Origin: Pseudomonadota bacterium
GTDB taxonomy: Bacteria > Pseudomonadota > Gammaproteobacteria > Burkholderiales > Rhodocyclaceae
Reading direction: 5' to 3'
Assembly: GCA_018261905.1 (NCBI GenBank)
Contig: JAGTRU010000002.1
Location: forward strand, 62,001 to 126,000
DNA length: 64,000 nucleotides
Shown: positions 35,239 through 45,700 of the stretch, piece by piece
How positions within the stretch are numbered: position 1 is the stretch's first letter
Layout of the letters: each line of letters opens with the position of its first letter
Program-made: the position numbers and the translations under genes
Notes under the pieces: model-generated
The model's input: only the letters and a program-made list of their open reading frames with translations
Told to the model about the DNA's origin: nothing
Databases searched by the model: none

Positions 35239-38200
35239 TATGCGGCCTCCTTCTGTGCAGCGGCCATCTCGGTGAGCGCCCGCTTGTACTCGTGCGGATA
35301 AACTTTGACGAACTTCTCGCGATAGGCGTCCCAGTTGGCCAGGATGGCCTTGGCGGTGGTGCTGCCGGTGTATTCGACGTGGCGGGTGATCAAGTCCTTG
35401 AGCTGGACTTCATCGGCCAGGCCGAGATGCAGCGGCTCGCCGGCGGCGTGACGGTTGGCCGGCACGACCTTTTCCAGAGCGACCTGAGCCAGGTTGGCGC
35501 GCTGCTTGAAGCTACCATCCTCGTCCAGCACGTAGGCGATGCCGCCCGACATGCCGGCCGCAAAATTGCGCCCGGTGACACCCAGCACGACCACCGTACC
35601 GCCGGTCATGTATTCACAACCGTGATCACCGACGCCTTCGACGACTGCCGTACCACCCGAGTTGCGCACGGCAAAACGCTCGCCGCCGACGCCGGCAAAG
35701 AAGGCTTCACCGGCCGTTGCACCGTACAGGACGGTGTTGCCGACGATGATGTTTTCCTGCGTGTTGCCACGGAAATCGGCACTCGGCTTGATGATGATGC
35801 GACCACCGGACAGGCCCTTGCCGACATAGTCGTTGCCTTCGCCGGTCAGTTCCAGCGTCACGCCCTTGGCCAGGAAGGCCGCGAAGCTCTGGCCGGCGGT
35901 ACCGGTCAGCTTGACGTGGATGGTGTCGTCCGGCAGGCCGGCATCACCGTAACGCCGGGCGACTTCGCCGGAGAGCATGGTGCCACAGGTGCGGTTAACG
36001 TTGATGATGGAACTCTCGATCTGCACCTTCTGAGCCTTTTCCAGCGCCGGGCGGGCCTGTTCGATCAGCTTGTGATCGAGGGCCTTGGCCAGACCATGGT
36101 CCTGACCGTCGGTCTGGCGACGCGGCTCGCTGGCCGGGACGTTCGGCTGGTAGAAGATCTTCGAGAAATCGAGCCCCTTGGCCTTCCAGTGCTCGATGCC
36201 CGGACGGGTATTCAGCAGATCAACCCGGCCGATGAGGTCATCGAACTTGCGAATGCCCAGTTGCGCCATGATTTCGCGCACTTCTTCGGCAACGAAGAAG
36301 AAGAAATTGACGACGTGCTCGGGCTGGCCGGTAAAGCGCTTGCGCAGTTCGGGATCTTGGGTGGCAACGCCGACCGGACAGGTGTTGAGGTGACACTTGC
36401 GCATCATGATGCAGCCTTCGACCACCAGCGGCGCCGTGGCGAAGCCGAATTCATCGGCGCCGAGCAGGGCGCCGACAACGACGTCACGACCGGTCTTGAT
36501 CTGGCCGTCGACCTGGACGCGGATGCGCGAACGCAGACGGTTCAGCACCAGGGTCTGCTGGGTTTCGGACAGGCCGAGTTCCCACGGCGTACCGGCATGC
36601 TTGATCGAGGATTGCGGCGAAGCGCCCGTGCCGCCGTCAAAGCCGGCGATCACCAGGTGATCGGCCTTGGCCTTGGAGACGCCAGCAGCGACCGTGCCAA
36701 CACCGACTTCGGAAACCAGCTTGACCGAGATCGAAGCCTGCGAATTGGCATTCTTCAGGTCGTGAATTAGCTGAGCCAGATCCTCGATCGAATAGATGTC
36801 ATGGTGCGGCGGCGGCGAAATCAGGCCGACGCCCGGCACCGAGTGACGCAGGAAGCCGATGTATTCGGACACCTTGTGCCCCGGCAACTGGCCGCCTTCA
36901 CCCGGCTTGGCGCCTTGTGCCATCTTGATCTGGATCTGGTCGGCATTGACCAGGTATTCGGCGGTCACCCCGAAGCGGCCGGAGGCGACCTGCTTGATGG
37001 CGGAACGCAGCGAATCGCCTTCCTGCATCTCGATGTCGCGTTCGATACGGCTCTTGCCGATGATGTCGGAGAGCATCGTACCGGCCTTGACCGGGGCGAA
37101 GCGCTTGGCATCCTCACCACCTTCGCCGGTGTTCGACTTGCCGCCGATGCGGTTCATCGCCAGGGCGAGCGTGGTGTGGGCTTCCGTCGAAATGGAGCCG
37201 AGGGACATGGCGCCAGTCGCAAAGCGCTTGACGATTTCCTTGGCGGACTCGACTTCTTCCAGCGGCACCGACGCGCCGGTCGGCTTGAATTCGAACAGAC
37301 CGCGCAGGGTCAGCTGACGCTTGCTCTGATCGTTGATCAGCTTGGCGTATTCCTTGTAGGTCTCGTACTTGCCGGAACGCGTCGAATGCTGCAGCTTGGC
37401 GATTGAATCCGGCGTCCACATGTGCTCTTCGCCACGTGTGCGGTAAGCGTACTCGCCGCCAGCGTCGAGCATGCTGGCCAGTACCGGATCGGCCGAGAAG
37501 GCTTCGGTATGCAGACGGATGGCTTCTTCGGCAACTTCAAAAACGCCAATCCCTTCGACATTGGACGGCGTGCCCGTGAAGTACTTCTCGATGAAGTCCT
37601 TCTGCAAGCCGATGGCTTCGAAAATCTGCGCGCCGGTGTAGGACATGTAGGTCGAGATGCCCATCTTGGACATCACCTTGTTCAGGCCCTTGCCGATCGC
37701 CTTGACGTAGTTCTTGACGTACTTGTCGGCCTTGGTGGCATCACCCTTGGCAAAGCCTTCGATGGTTTCGAGGGCCAGGTAGGGGTGCACCGCTTCCGCA
37801 CCGTAACCGCCGAGCAAGGCGAAGTGATGCGTTTCGCGCGCCGAGCCGGTTTCGACCACCAGGCCGGTGCTGGTGCGCAGGCCCTTCTTGACCAGGTGCT
37901 GGTGGATGGCGGACGTCGCCAGCAGCGCCGGGATCGCCACATGACCGGCATCGAGCTTGCGGTCGGAGACGATCAGGATGTTGGCGCCGGAACGCACGGC
38001 ATCTTCGGCATCGGCCGCCAGCGAGGCGAGACGGGCTTCAACGCCAGCCTTGCCCCAGGCCACCGGATAGCAGATATCCAGTTCGATGGAACGGAACTTG
38101 CCACTGGTGTACTTCTCGATATGGCGCAGCTTCTCGACATCGGTCTTGGTCAGCACGGGCTGCGAGACTTCGAGGCGAATCGGCGGGTTGATATCGGTAG

Positions 38201-39869
38201 TATTGAGCAGGTTCGGCTTCGGTCCGACGAAGGTTACCAGGGACATGACCAGTTCTTCGCGGATCGGATCGATCGGCGGATTGGTCACCTGGGCGAACAA
38301 CTGCTTGAAGTAGGTGTACAGCGTCTTGTTCTTGCTCGACAACACCGGCAACGCGGAGTCGGTACCCATCGAACCCGTCGCTTCTTCGCCGTTCTGGACC
38401 ATCGGCTCGAGGATGACCTTGATGTCTTCCTGAGTGTAGCCAAAGGCCTGCTGGCGATCGAGCAGCGAGGCCGGGGCCTTGTCGCACAACTCGGCCGGGG
38501 CCGGCACTTCATCGAGCTTGATACGGATCTTCTCGATCCACTCGCGATAGGGCTTGGCCTTGGCCAGGGAATCCTTGAGTTCCTTGTCGTCGATGATGCG
38601 GCCTTGTTCCATGTCGATCAGGAACATCTTGCCCGGCTGCAGGCGCCACTTCTTGACGATCTTCTTTTCCGGAATCGGCAACACGCCGGATTCGGAGGCC
38701 ATGACCACGAGGTCGTCGTCGGTGACCAGATAACGGGCCGGACGCAGACCGTTACGGTCAAGCGTCGCACCGATCTGGCGGCCGTCGGTGAAGGCCACGG
38801 CGGCGGGGCCGTCCCACGGCTCCATCATGGCGGCATGGTATTCGTAGAAGGCGCGACGGTTCTCGTCCATCGTCGTGTGCTTTTCCCAGGCTTCCGGGAT
38901 CATCAGCATCATTGCCTGGGCCAGCGAATAGCCGCCCATGACCAGCAGTTCGAGCGCGTTGTCGAAGGAGGCGGAGTCCGATTGACCGGGGTAATGCAGC
39001 GGCCAGACCTTCTTCAGGTCGTCGCCGAGAATCGGCGAGGAAATCGCCTGTTCGCGCGCCTTGAACCAGTTGACGTTGCCGCGTACCGTGTTGATTTCGC
39101 CGTTGTGGGCGATATAGCGGAACGGGTGGGCCAGATCCCAGGTCGGGAAGGTATTGGTCGAAAAGCGCTGATGCACCATGGCCAAGGCGGAAGTCGTGCG
39201 CTTGTCCTGCAGGTCGAGGTAGTACACGCCGACCTGGTCAGCCAGCAGCAAGCCCTTGTAGTTCACCGTACGGGCCGAGAAGGACGGCACGTAGAATTCC
39301 TGACCGTGCTTGAGCTTCAGCGACTTGATGGCATTCGCGGCACGGCGGCGGATGATGTACAGCTTGCGCTCAAGCGCGTCGGTGACGAAGACGTCCGGGC
39401 CACGGCCGACGAAAATCTGGCGGATCACCGGTTCCTTGGCGCGCACGGTCGGCGACATCGGCATTTCGGCATTGACCGGCACATCGCGCCAGCCCAGCAC
39501 GACCTGGCCTTCGGCCTTGACCGAACGTTCGATTTCCTCGACGCAGGCATGGCGCGAAGCAGCCTCCTGCGGCAGGAAGACCATGCCGACCCCGTATTCA
39601 CCAACCGGCGGCAAATTGACGCCCAGCTTGGCCATTTCTTCACGATAGAACTGGTCGGGAATCTGAATCAGAATACCGGCACCATCACCCTGCAACGGGT
39701 CGGCACCGACGGCACCGCGGTGATCCAGATTCTTCAGGATCAACAAACCTTGCTCGACGATGCTATGGCTTTTCTGGCCCTTGAAATGGGCCACAAAGCC
39801 CACACCGCAAGCATCGTGCTCGTTGGCAGGGTCGTACAAACCCTGCTGCTCAGGTACTGCCGGTTCCAT
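35238..39869 (-). CDS. gltB: Glutamate synthase (NADPH) large subunit
   Basis: This 1543-residue enzyme converts glutamine and 2-oxoglutarate to two glutamates. The N-terminal class-II amidotransferase is made as a precursor: Cys21 in HDACGVGF should become the new N-terminus after removal of about 20 residues. The FMN/2-oxoglutarate domain includes [17 protein letters not shown] and the [3Fe-4S] ligands [12 protein letters not shown]. The C-terminal GXGXG beta helix is also present ([11 protein letters not shown], then [13 protein letters not shown]). ATG 39869 is preferred for spacing to AAGGAA; a GTG three bases upstream is possible. Confidence 0.97.
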   Translation of the reverse strand: MEPAVPEQQGLYDPANEHDACGVGFVAHFKGQKSHSIVEQGLLILKNLDHRGAVGADPLQGDGAGILIQIPDQFYREEMAKLGVNLPPVGEYGVGMVFLPQEAASRHACVEEIERSVKAEGQVVLGWRDVPVNAEMPMSPTVRAKEPVIRQIFVGRGPDVFVTDALERKLYIIRRRAANAIKSLKLKHGQEFYVPSFSARTVNYKGLLLADQVGVYYLDLQDKRTTSALAMVHQRFSTNTFPTWDLAHPFRYIAHNGEINTVRGNVNWFKAREQAISSPILGDDLKKVWPLHYPGQSDSASFDNALELLVMGGYSLAQAMMLMIPEAWEKHTTMDENRRAFYEYHAAMMEPWDGPAAVAFTDGRQIGATLDRNGLRPARYLVTDDDLVVMASESGVLPIPEKKIVKKWRLQPGKMFLIDMEQGRIIDDKELKDSLAKAKPYREWIEKIRIKLDEVPAPAELCDKAPASLLDRQQAFGYTQEDIKVILEPMVQNGEEATGSMGTDSALPVLSSKNKTLYTYFKQLFAQVTNPPIDPIREELVMSLVTFVGPKPNLLNTTDINPPIRLEVSQPVLTKTDVEKLRHIEKYTSGKFRSIELDICYPVAWGKAGVEARLASLAADAEDAVRSGANILIVSDRKLDAGHVAIPALLATSAIHQHLVKKGLRTSTGLVVETGSARETHHFALLGGYGAEAVHPYLALETIEGFAKGDATKADKYVKNYVKAIGKGLNKVMSKMGISTYMSYTGAQIFEAIGLQKDFIEKYFTGTPSNVEGIGVFEVAEEAIRLHTEAFSADPVLASMLDAGGEYAYRTRGEEHMWTPDSIAKLQHSTRSGKYETYKEYAKLINDQSKRQLTLRGLFEFKPTGASVPLEEVESAKEIVKRFATGAMSLGSISTEAHTTLALAMNRIGGKSNTGEGGEDAKRFAPVKAGTMLSDIIGKSRIERDIEMQEGDSLRSAIKQVASGRFGVTAEYLVNADQIQIKMAQGAKPGEGGQLPGHKVSEYIGFLRHSVPGVGLISPPPHHDIYSIEDLAQLIHDLKNANSQASISVKLVSEVGVGTVAAGVSKAKADHLVIAGFDGGTGASPQSSIKHAGTPWELGLSETQQTLVLNRLRSRIRVQVDGQIKTGRDVVVGALLGADEFGFATAPLVVEGCIMMRKCHLNTCPVGVATQDPELRKRFTGQPEHVVNFFFFVAEEVREIMAQLGIRKFDDLIGRVDLLNTRPGIEHWKAKGLDFSKIFYQPNVPASEPRRQTDGQDHGLAKALDHKLIEQARPALEKAQKVQIESSIINVNRTCGTMLSGEVARRYGDAGLPDDTIHVKLTGTAGQSFAAFLAKGVTLELTGEGNDYVGKGLSGGRIIIKPSADFRGNTQENIIVGNTVLYGATAGEAFFAGVGGERFAVRNSGGTAVVEGVGDHGCEYMTGGTVVVLGVTGRNFAAGMSGGIAYVLDEDGSFKQRANLAQVALEKVVPANRHAAGEPLHLGLADEVQLKDLITRHVEYTGSTTAKAILANWDAYREKFVKVYPHEYKRALTEMAAAQKEAA

Positions 39870-39918
39870 CACACGCGTTCCTTCAAATAACTTGGCCGGT
39901 GACTCAAGGCCAATGATG

Positions 39919-39951
39919 AAAAAAGCCGCACGTCATTTCTGACACGTCGGC
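39919..39951 (-). terminator. Intrinsic terminator-like hairpin in the gltB leader
   Basis: On the minus strand GCCGACGTGTCA and TGACGTGCGGC form an 11-bp stem (one bulged A, two wobble pairs) with a GAAA loop, followed by TTTTTT. It sits between the candidate gltB promoter and the gltB start, so it could attenuate gltBD as well as end the aroB mRNA. Confidence 0.65.
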
Positions 39952-39978
39952 CTGTACGAAAATTAGAGGCAACCATCG

Positions 39979-40007
39979 AATATACTGGCAAACCCCTGTC
40001 AATTCAA
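39979..40007 (-). promoter_or_regulatory. gltB: Candidate sigma-70 promoter of gltBD
   Basis: A -35 box TTGAAT (40002-40007) and a -10 box TATATT (39979-39984) are spaced by 17 bases. The predicted mRNA leader is about 100 bases and contains the terminator-like hairpin. Confidence 0.6.
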
Positions 40008-40056
40008 GATGCTGCGACGCATCAATGCGGCAAATCGATACGCCAGCCCCCACAGT

Positions 40057-41151
40057 TTAGGTGCATCTAGCCTCAATTGCTGCCGCTACTTGCCCTTCGT
40101 CAGCCACATCCGACATCACCGCCCGGCCAATTTCACGGAGCAGTACCAAGCGCATTTTTCCGTCCTGAACCTTCTTGTCGTGCCGCATCAATTCAAGGTA
40201 ACGCACCGCGCCAAGTGCCGCCCCATAGACCGGCAGCTCGGCCCGCACGAACAGTTGTTCAATGCGCCGAACGGCATCCGGCGACAGCCATCCCAATCGG
40301 CAAGAGAGTTCAGCCGCGATTAATGTACCGGCCGCCACCGCTTCGCCATGTAGCCACACCCCGTAGCCAAGCCCTGTTTCAATGGCGTGCCCGAAGGTAT
40401 GACCAAGATTGAGCAAGGCCCGTTCCCCGGTTTCCCGCTCGTCGGCGGCAACCACTTCGGCTTTGTTGGCGCATGAACGATGCACGGCATAGGCCAGGGC
40501 CACCTTGTCTCGGGCCAGCAGCTTTTCGAGATTATTTTCCAGCCAGACGAAAAACTCTGGATCACGAATCAAACCGTACTTGATTACCTCGGCAAGGCCG
40601 GCTTTCAATTCCCGATCCGGCAGGGTGTCGAGCGTCGATATATCGGCCAACACCAGCCTGGGCTGATAGAACGCACCGATCATGTTCTTGCCCAGCGGAT
40701 GATTAATCGCCGTCTTGCCACCAACGGAAGAGTCGACCAGGGAAAGCAAGGTGGTTGGCACCTGGATAAACGGCATGCCGCGCTGGTAACAGGCTGCAGC
40801 AAAGCCCCCCATATCACCGATGACCCCTCCCCCCAGGGCGATCAAGGTCGTGCTTCGCTCACAATGGGCGCCGAGCAAGGCATCGAAAATCAGGTTCAGG
40901 GTTTCCCAAGTCTTATATTGCTCGCCGTCCGGCAGAATAACCGGCAACACGGCGACCCCAATTTTTTCCAGCGTTGCGCTGAGCATCTTCAGATACAGGG
41001 GAGCCACCGTCGTATTGCTGACCACGACGACTTTTTTCTGCTTGATATGAGGGCCGATCAGGTCAGCATTGGACAGCACACCGCTTCCGATATGTATCGG
41101 ATACGAACGCTCTTCCAGCGAGACTTCCAGGGTCTGAATCAGGTTTTGCAT
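40057..41151 (-). CDS. aroB: 3-dehydroquinate synthase
   Basis: This 364-residue NAD- and zinc-dependent enzyme makes 3-dehydroquinate from DAHP in the shikimate pathway. Signatures are [11 protein letters not shown], the NAD site [41 protein letters not shown] and the zinc ligand region [11 protein letters not shown]. The gene overlaps the end of aroK by 13 bases, the usual aroKB arrangement. Confidence 0.97.
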   Translation of the reverse strand: MQNLIQTLEVSLEERSYPIHIGSGVLSNADLIGPHIKQKKVVVVSNTTVAPLYLKMLSATLEKIGVAVLPVILPDGEQYKTWETLNLIFDALLGAHCERSTTLIALGGGVIGDMGGFAAACYQRGMPFIQVPTTLLSLVDSSVGGKTAINHPLGKNMIGAFYQPRLVLADISTLDTLPDRELKAGLAEVIKYGLIRDPEFFVWLENNLEKLLARDKVALAYAVHRSCANKAEVVAADERETGERALLNLGHTFGHAIETGLGYGVWLHGEAVAAGTLIAAELSCRLGWLSPDAVRRIEQLFVRAELPVYGAALGAVRYLELMRHDKKVQDGKMRLVLLREIGRAVMSDVADEGQVAAAIEARCT

Positions 41152-41666
41152 AGACGGTTAAACTCTCGCAATAAGTGCTGCACAATGCCCGAAGCTACCA
41201 GATGCGAGCCGTCGACTACAAAATGCGCCGCATCTCGGTAAAGCGGATCGCGAACCGTATGCAGTTCTTCGAGCCGACTCAGCGGATCGGGGACCCGCAA
41301 CAAGGGACGATTCCGGTCATGCCGCGTACGCTCGTAGAGCAACCTCGGCGGCACGTTCAAATAGACCACCCAACCGGTATCGTGCAGCCGACGCCGGTTT
41401 TCCGGATTTAACACGACACCGCCGCCAGTGGCCATGACGATGTTGCTCCCCTCGGCAAGTTCGGCAATGGTTTGTGCCTCACGACGCCGGAAACCCTCTT
41501 CGCCCTCAATCTCGAAAATGGTCGGAATAGGCACCCCGGTGCGCGCGACGATTTCATGGTCCGAGTCAAAAAACACCCGTCCCAACCGCCGCGCCAACTG
41601 GCGCCCCACCGTCGTTTTGCCAGCCCCCATCAGGCCGACCAGATAGATATTGGTACGATTGTTCAC
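41139..41666 (-). CDS. aroK: Shikimate kinase
   Basis: This 175-residue kinase phosphorylates shikimate. Walker A is GLMGAGKTT (near residue 12), the shikimate-binding motifs are [13 protein letters not shown] and [13 protein letters not shown], and the lid is in [11 protein letters not shown]. It starts at GTG. It follows pilQ after a strong terminator and overlaps aroB. Confidence 0.96.
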   Translation of the reverse strand: MNNRTNIYLVGLMGAGKTTVGRQLARRLGRVFFDSDHEIVARTGVPIPTIFEIEGEEGFRRREAQTIAELAEGSNIVMATGGGVVLNPENRRRLHDTGWVVYLNVPPRLLYERTRHDRNRPLLRVPDPLSRLEELHTVRDPLYRDAAHFVVDGSHLVASGIVQHLLREFNRLCKT

Positions 41667-41698
41667 GGGTCGATTTTATCCGAGTCCGCCACGAACCC

Positions 41699-41726
41699 AA
41701 AAAAAAAGCCGGCGCTGCCGGCTTTC
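41699..41726 (-). terminator. Intrinsic terminator of the pilMNOPQ operon
   Basis: On the minus strand AGCCGGC-AGC-GCCGGCT is followed by a long T-run (complement of nine A at 41699-41707). It lies 18 bp past the pilQ stop and closes the pil operon before aroK. Confidence 0.92.
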
Positions 41727-41743
41727 GGGAAGATCGGACGAGA

Positions 41744-43930
41744 TCAGTCGAAGCGCACCTTGTCTGAAATGACGCGCGGGGTGATGAAAATCAGGAGCTC
41801 GCGACGTTTGTTGCTGTCCGTTTTGACGCGGAACAACGCACCAAGGTAAGGGATGTCGCCAAGCAACGGCACCTTCTCGACAGCAGATTGCGCATTTGTA
41901 ATATAAACACCACCGACCACCACGGTGCCGCCGTTCTCAACGACAACATTGGTTTCGACGATAGAACTCTTGATTGGCGGAATCCCCAAAACCGCATTGG
42001 TAAAATCGGCATCCTCTTTTTTGATCAGGAGCGCCATCTTGACCGTGCCTTCCGGGGTAATCTGCGGCGTTACTTCAAGTGACAATTTGGCTGGCTTGAA
42101 ACTTACTGTCTGTGTTGTAGTGCCGTTACTGAAGCTCGTGACCACATAAGGAATTTCTGTTCCATCCTCGATCTTTGCTTTCACATTATTGGCGGTAATA
42201 ACCCGCGGACTGGAAATCACTTTCCCTATACCATCCGACTCCAAAGCGGCGATTTCCAGATTCAGAATGCGCGTAATCGCAGAATTGAATAGGGAAAGGG
42301 CCAATGTCCCCCCCGATGAGGTATAGGACGGAAGATTAACGCCGATATTGGAGTTCTGCGTCAGACTAGCGCTCGTCCCGTTTACCTTTGTCACCCCGTC
42401 GGTAGTAACAGAGGAACGGGTTGCAGGCGAGTAACTCCCACCCACTGCATTCACTCCACCACCCAAATTTATCGATTTTGAATTGATGAAATTTAGCTTG
42501 GCGCCCAACTGTTTGTTGAAATCGTCATTGGCCTCAACCACCCGCGCCTCAATCAAGACCTGCCTGGCTCCGATATCAATGGCCTTGATGAACGTGCGGA
42601 TTTCGTCAAGTTTCGATGGAATATCATTTACAAACAGAAGATTGGACTGAGGATCAGCGACCGCACTACCCCGCTTGCTCAAAATTCGCTGCGCTGCGAT
42701 ATTGATCCCTGCCGATGAAGAAGCAGCCCCCCCGGCCTGCCCAATCGGAGGCAAACCTGCCAGAAGGCGAGCCACGTCAACCGCCTTCTGATAATTCAAA
42801 GTGTACTGTTCCAACAGGAGTGGCTCAAGCTCGCCGATTTGTTGTTTCGATTCAAACTCCAGCTTTTCGCGAGTCGCAATTTCGTCACGCGGAGCAATCA
42901 GGATGATGTTGCCCTTCTTGCGCATATCCAGCCCTTTTTGCTGGAAGATTATGTCAATTACCTGATCGGCCGGCACATCCTTGAGCACGAGAGTCGTTGT
43001 TCCGGTCACGGTCTCGCTAATCACTGCATTCAGGCCAAGTTCTTCGGCCATCAGACGCAACAATGCCCGCACATCACCGTTCTGATAATTGATACTAACC
43101 CTCGGCCCCTGATAGCCAACTTTGCTGCCCTGCACGAGCTTGTTTGGCTCTTCGATTATCTTTTTTACCTCGACAATAAATTGATTATCGCTCTGATACG
43201 CATTGTGTTCCCACAAGCCCTTCGGGGTTATTGTCATCCGGACATTTTCACCCAGCGCCTTGGTTTCCACGGCCGTTACCGGCGTCGCAAAATCCGTCAC
43301 ATCCAGCTTGCGACGAAGTTGATCGGGCAACGATGTCTTCATGAAATCAACAATCAGACTGGACCCCTGCTGACGAATGTCGATGCCAGTCCCGGCATCA
43401 CTCAAATCGACAACTATCCGTCCTTCGCCATCCTTGCCACGCCGAAACACAACATCCCGCACAGCATGCCGCTGACCAACAGAACGCTCCTCAGCAAACT
43501 GGGTAACCCTCTGTGCAGCCGAATCGCTAATCCGCGTAACCGGGGCCAATATTACATAGAATGATTTCCCCTCCAAACGGGTTTTGTAATTCATGTTACG
43601 AACCAGGTTCAAAACCAGACGCGTACGCTCCCCGGCCTGGACCACATTTAGACTATGCAAATCGCCTTCGTTAACAACCTGAGTGGTCTTTCCCAAACCG
43701 TTAGTTGTCCCGAGAAAATCGAAAGCAACCTTTGCCGGATTAGCCACACTAAAGCCGGCTGGCGGACTATTCAAAGGCTCTTTGAGATCAATTTTGACGG
43801 CGATTTCATTACCCTGCTGGGCGACATTGATCGCCTCAATGGTATTGACTGGCGCGGTTTGAGCGCGTAGCGGCGAAACCAAGGCAAGGCAGGCCGAAGC
43901 CATGACCAAGGTGTGTTTGATAAATTTCAT
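41744..43930 (-). CDS. pilQ: Type IV pilus secretin PilQ
   Basis: This 728-residue outer-membrane secretin lets the pilus cross the outer membrane. A signal peptide spans 1-23 (cut near LRAQ), followed by AMIN-type peptidoglycan-binding repeats (about 30-240), secretin N0/N1 domains (VSINYQNGDVRALLRLMAEE) and the secretin domain (GARQVLIEARVVEANDDFNK; the beta-lip region; VPLLGDIPYLGALFR). ATG 43930 follows GGAGGGGAGCAAGAA and overlaps the pilP stop by four bases. Confidence 0.97.
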   Translation of the reverse strand: MKFIKHTLVMASACLALVSPLRAQTAPVNTIEAINVAQQGNEIAVKIDLKEPLNSPPAGFSVANPAKVAFDFLGTTNGLGKTTQVVNEGDLHSLNVVQAGERTRLVLNLVRNMNYKTRLEGKSFYVILAPVTRISDSAAQRVTQFAEERSVGQRHAVRDVVFRRGKDGEGRIVVDLSDAGTGIDIRQQGSSLIVDFMKTSLPDQLRRKLDVTDFATPVTAVETKALGENVRMTITPKGLWEHNAYQSDNQFIVEVKKIIEEPNKLVQGSKVGYQGPRVSINYQNGDVRALLRLMAEELGLNAVISETVTGTTTLVLKDVPADQVIDIIFQQKGLDMRKKGNIILIAPRDEIATREKLEFESKQQIGELEPLLLEQYTLNYQKAVDVARLLAGLPPIGQAGGAASSSAGINIAAQRILSKRGSAVADPQSNLLFVNDIPSKLDEIRTFIKAIDIGARQVLIEARVVEANDDFNKQLGAKLNFINSKSINLGGGVNAVGGSYSPATRSSVTTDGVTKVNGTSASLTQNSNIGVNLPSYTSSGGTLALSLFNSAITRILNLEIAALESDGIGKVISSPRVITANNVKAKIEDGTEIPYVVTSFSNGTTTQTVSFKPAKLSLEVTPQITPEGTVKMALLIKKEDADFTNAVLGIPPIKSSIVETNVVVENGGTVVVGGVYITNAQSAVEKVPLLGDIPYLGALFRVKTDSNKRRELLIFITPRVISDKVRFD

Positions 43931-44472
43931 TTCTTGCTCCCCTCCTTGCTCTGCAGGTACAACGAACTTTTTCGTTCGCTCCAATCACCGGCAGAGTCCT
44001 GTATTAATTCACGCAACTCGACATCTTTATCGGAAATTTTTGTCACCATGCCAAAATCAAGCCCGATATAGTCACCGACCTTGATCTGCTTGACCTTATC
44101 TTCAACCTGAACTACTGCCATTGGCCGATTGTTTACATAGAGATAGCCAATCATTTTCAGAGACTCGAGAGGATATTTTTCCAGCATACTGTTGCGCAGT
44201 TCGCGCGCTTCAAAATCGGGCTGGAAAGCGCCGCCTTTGCCAGCCCCCTGACGCGACTTTGATTCCGGCTCGATTTTGCTTGCTTTGAAGGGATCAAGCA
44301 CACCTTCAACCTCGTAGGGCACTGGCTGGTAAGGCAAGACTTCAGGCAACTTTGCAATATTGCCTCGCAAATCCTTGGAGTTATCCGCCATCCATTGCTT
44401 CAAGTCTTCGTGTTCGCTACCCGAACAAGCTCCCAAGGCAGCACACAAAGTGAAGAGAATCAGTCGGTTCAC
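43927..44472 (-). CDS. pilP: Type IV pilus lipoprotein PilP
   Basis: This 181-residue lipoprotein connects the inner-membrane PilMNO complex to the PilQ secretin. The lipobox LGAC puts the acylated cysteine at residue 16. The C-terminal beta domain includes MIGYLYVNNRPMAVVQVED and IKVGDYIGLDFGMVTKI, as in PilP. It starts at GTG overlapping the pilO stop. Confidence 0.95.
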   Translation of the reverse strand: MNRLILFTLCAALGACSGSEHEDLKQWMADNSKDLRGNIAKLPEVLPYQPVPYEVEGVLDPFKASKIEPESKSRQGAGKGGAFQPDFEARELRNSMLEKYPLESLKMIGYLYVNNRPMAVVQVEDKVKQIKVGDYIGLDFGMVTKISDKDVELRELIQDSAGDWSERKSSLYLQSKEGSKK

Positions 44473-45134
44473 TTTTTAACTCCTTGGGTGGATTTCTTTT
44501 TCTTGGCAACCTCTTCTTCATCAAGATAACGGAACGTCTTGGTGGTTGCATCCAGCGTTAAAACGCCACTGTCCCTAAGTGGCGCAATGGATATATTGTT
44601 CAAGGTAACAATACGCGGCAACTTGGCAATATCAGCGGCAAAAGCGCCAAAATCATGGTACGTACCATTGATCTTTACGGCTATCGGCAATTCCGCATAA
44701 AAATCCTTAATCACTTCAGCACCAGGACGAAACAACTCGAATTGAAGCCCACGACCAAGCCCAGCCTGATTGATTTCGACCAAAAGGGCATCAACCTCCG
44801 ATTTGTCCGGCAATTGCTTGAGCAAGGCACCAAATGACCGATCAATTTCAGCCAGTTGTTGCGTATATAAATCCAGATTGACGGCCTGCCGTTTTTTTTC
44901 CAGGTATTGCTGGCGCAGGGTTTCTTCTTCCTTTTGTTTACTCTCCAACTCGCTAAGCTGATCTGCCCAGATAAACCACCAGCCACCCAGCAACAACGCG
45001 ATTAACAAACCAAGCAATATGGTAATTTTTGGCACCAGCGGCCATGCCCCTGGATCATTCGGGTTCATGTACCGGAAATCGTCGGCAATCGCCTGGAAAT
45101 CGATATTGGGCAAAGATATGGATGTGGGTTTCAC
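44469..45134 (-). CDS. pilO: Type IV pilus alignment protein PilO
   Basis: This 221-residue bitopic protein has a short cytoplasmic N-terminus (SLPNIDFQAIADDFR), one transmembrane span (about 32-55, ILLGLLIALLLGGWWFIW), a coiled coil (about 58-105) and a periplasmic ferredoxin-like domain. It pairs with PilN. GTG start overlapping pilN by four bases. Confidence 0.94.
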   Translation of the reverse strand: MKPTSISLPNIDFQAIADDFRYMNPNDPGAWPLVPKITILLGLLIALLLGGWWFIWADQLSELESKQKEEETLRQQYLEKKRQAVNLDLYTQQLAEIDRSFGALLKQLPDKSEVDALLVEINQAGLGRGLQFELFRPGAEVIKDFYAELPIAVKINGTYHDFGAFAADIAKLPRIVTLNNISIAPLRDSGVLTLDATTKTFRYLDEEEVAKKKKSTQGVKK

Positions 45135-45700
45135 TTCTTCACCTTTCCAACGTCCGGCTGAACCCGTTTCAACGAAACATTCATCGCGAACTCGTTACTA
45201 CGGCGCCCGTTCAGAACAATTGCCTTGACCTCAACCAGTTGTGGCGCCAGAAACCAGGGAGAGCCTTCCAGATTACGCATCAGCGCAGAAACGCGGGCAT
45301 TGGACTGGGCATAACCAGTGATATTTACATTCAATCCGTCCTGTTTGAGCGATTTGAGGTAAATCCCCTCCGGCACCTGCTTGACCATTTCGCTCAACAG
45401 ATAAACCGTCTCGCCGCGGTCGCGCTGCAAATCCTCGATAACTTGCTTGCGGGCCAACAAGGCCTGGGTCTGCTCTTTCAGACGTTTGATCTGGTCAAGT
45501 TCCTTGTCGAGAACAGCAATTTCCTTTTTCAGAAAATCGTTAGCCCCTTCCTGACTCGTAATGTACCCAGCGATTACCGTGTATCCAGCGAATACAATCA
45601 GAATACCGAGCACCGTCACCAGCCCCGCTAGAACGAAAAATTGTTGCCTTCGTTCTTTTTTTGCCTCTTCGCGATGTGGCAGGAGGTTAATTCGAATCAT
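45131..45700 (-). CDS. pilN: Type IV pilus assembly protein PilN
   Basis: This 189-residue bitopic protein begins MIRINLLPHREEAKKERRQQ; the INLLP stretch binds PilM. One span follows (about 22-45), then a coiled coil and a periplasmic domain (VYLLSEMVKQVPEGIYLKSL). It overlaps pilM by four bases. Confidence 0.96.
   Translation of the reverse strand: MIRINLLPHREEAKKERRQQFFVLAGLVTVLGILIVFAGYTVIAGYITSQEGANDFLKKEIAVLDKELDQIKRLKEQTQALLARKQVIEDLQRDRGETVYLLSEMVKQVPEGIYLKSLKQDGLNVNITGYAQSNARVSALMRNLEGSPWFLAPQLVEVKAIVLNGRRSNEFAMNVSLKRVQPDVGKVKK

Noticed and set aside
37422..39890. An 822-codon open frame opposite gltB
   Set aside because: gltB motifs (Cys21, [3Fe-4S] ligands) are on the minus strand and the plus-strand translation is low-complexity shadow sequence. 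The same applies to long frames at 19075-20883, 21236-23830, 24474-26153, 26354-28288, 29310-31253 and 49529-51427.
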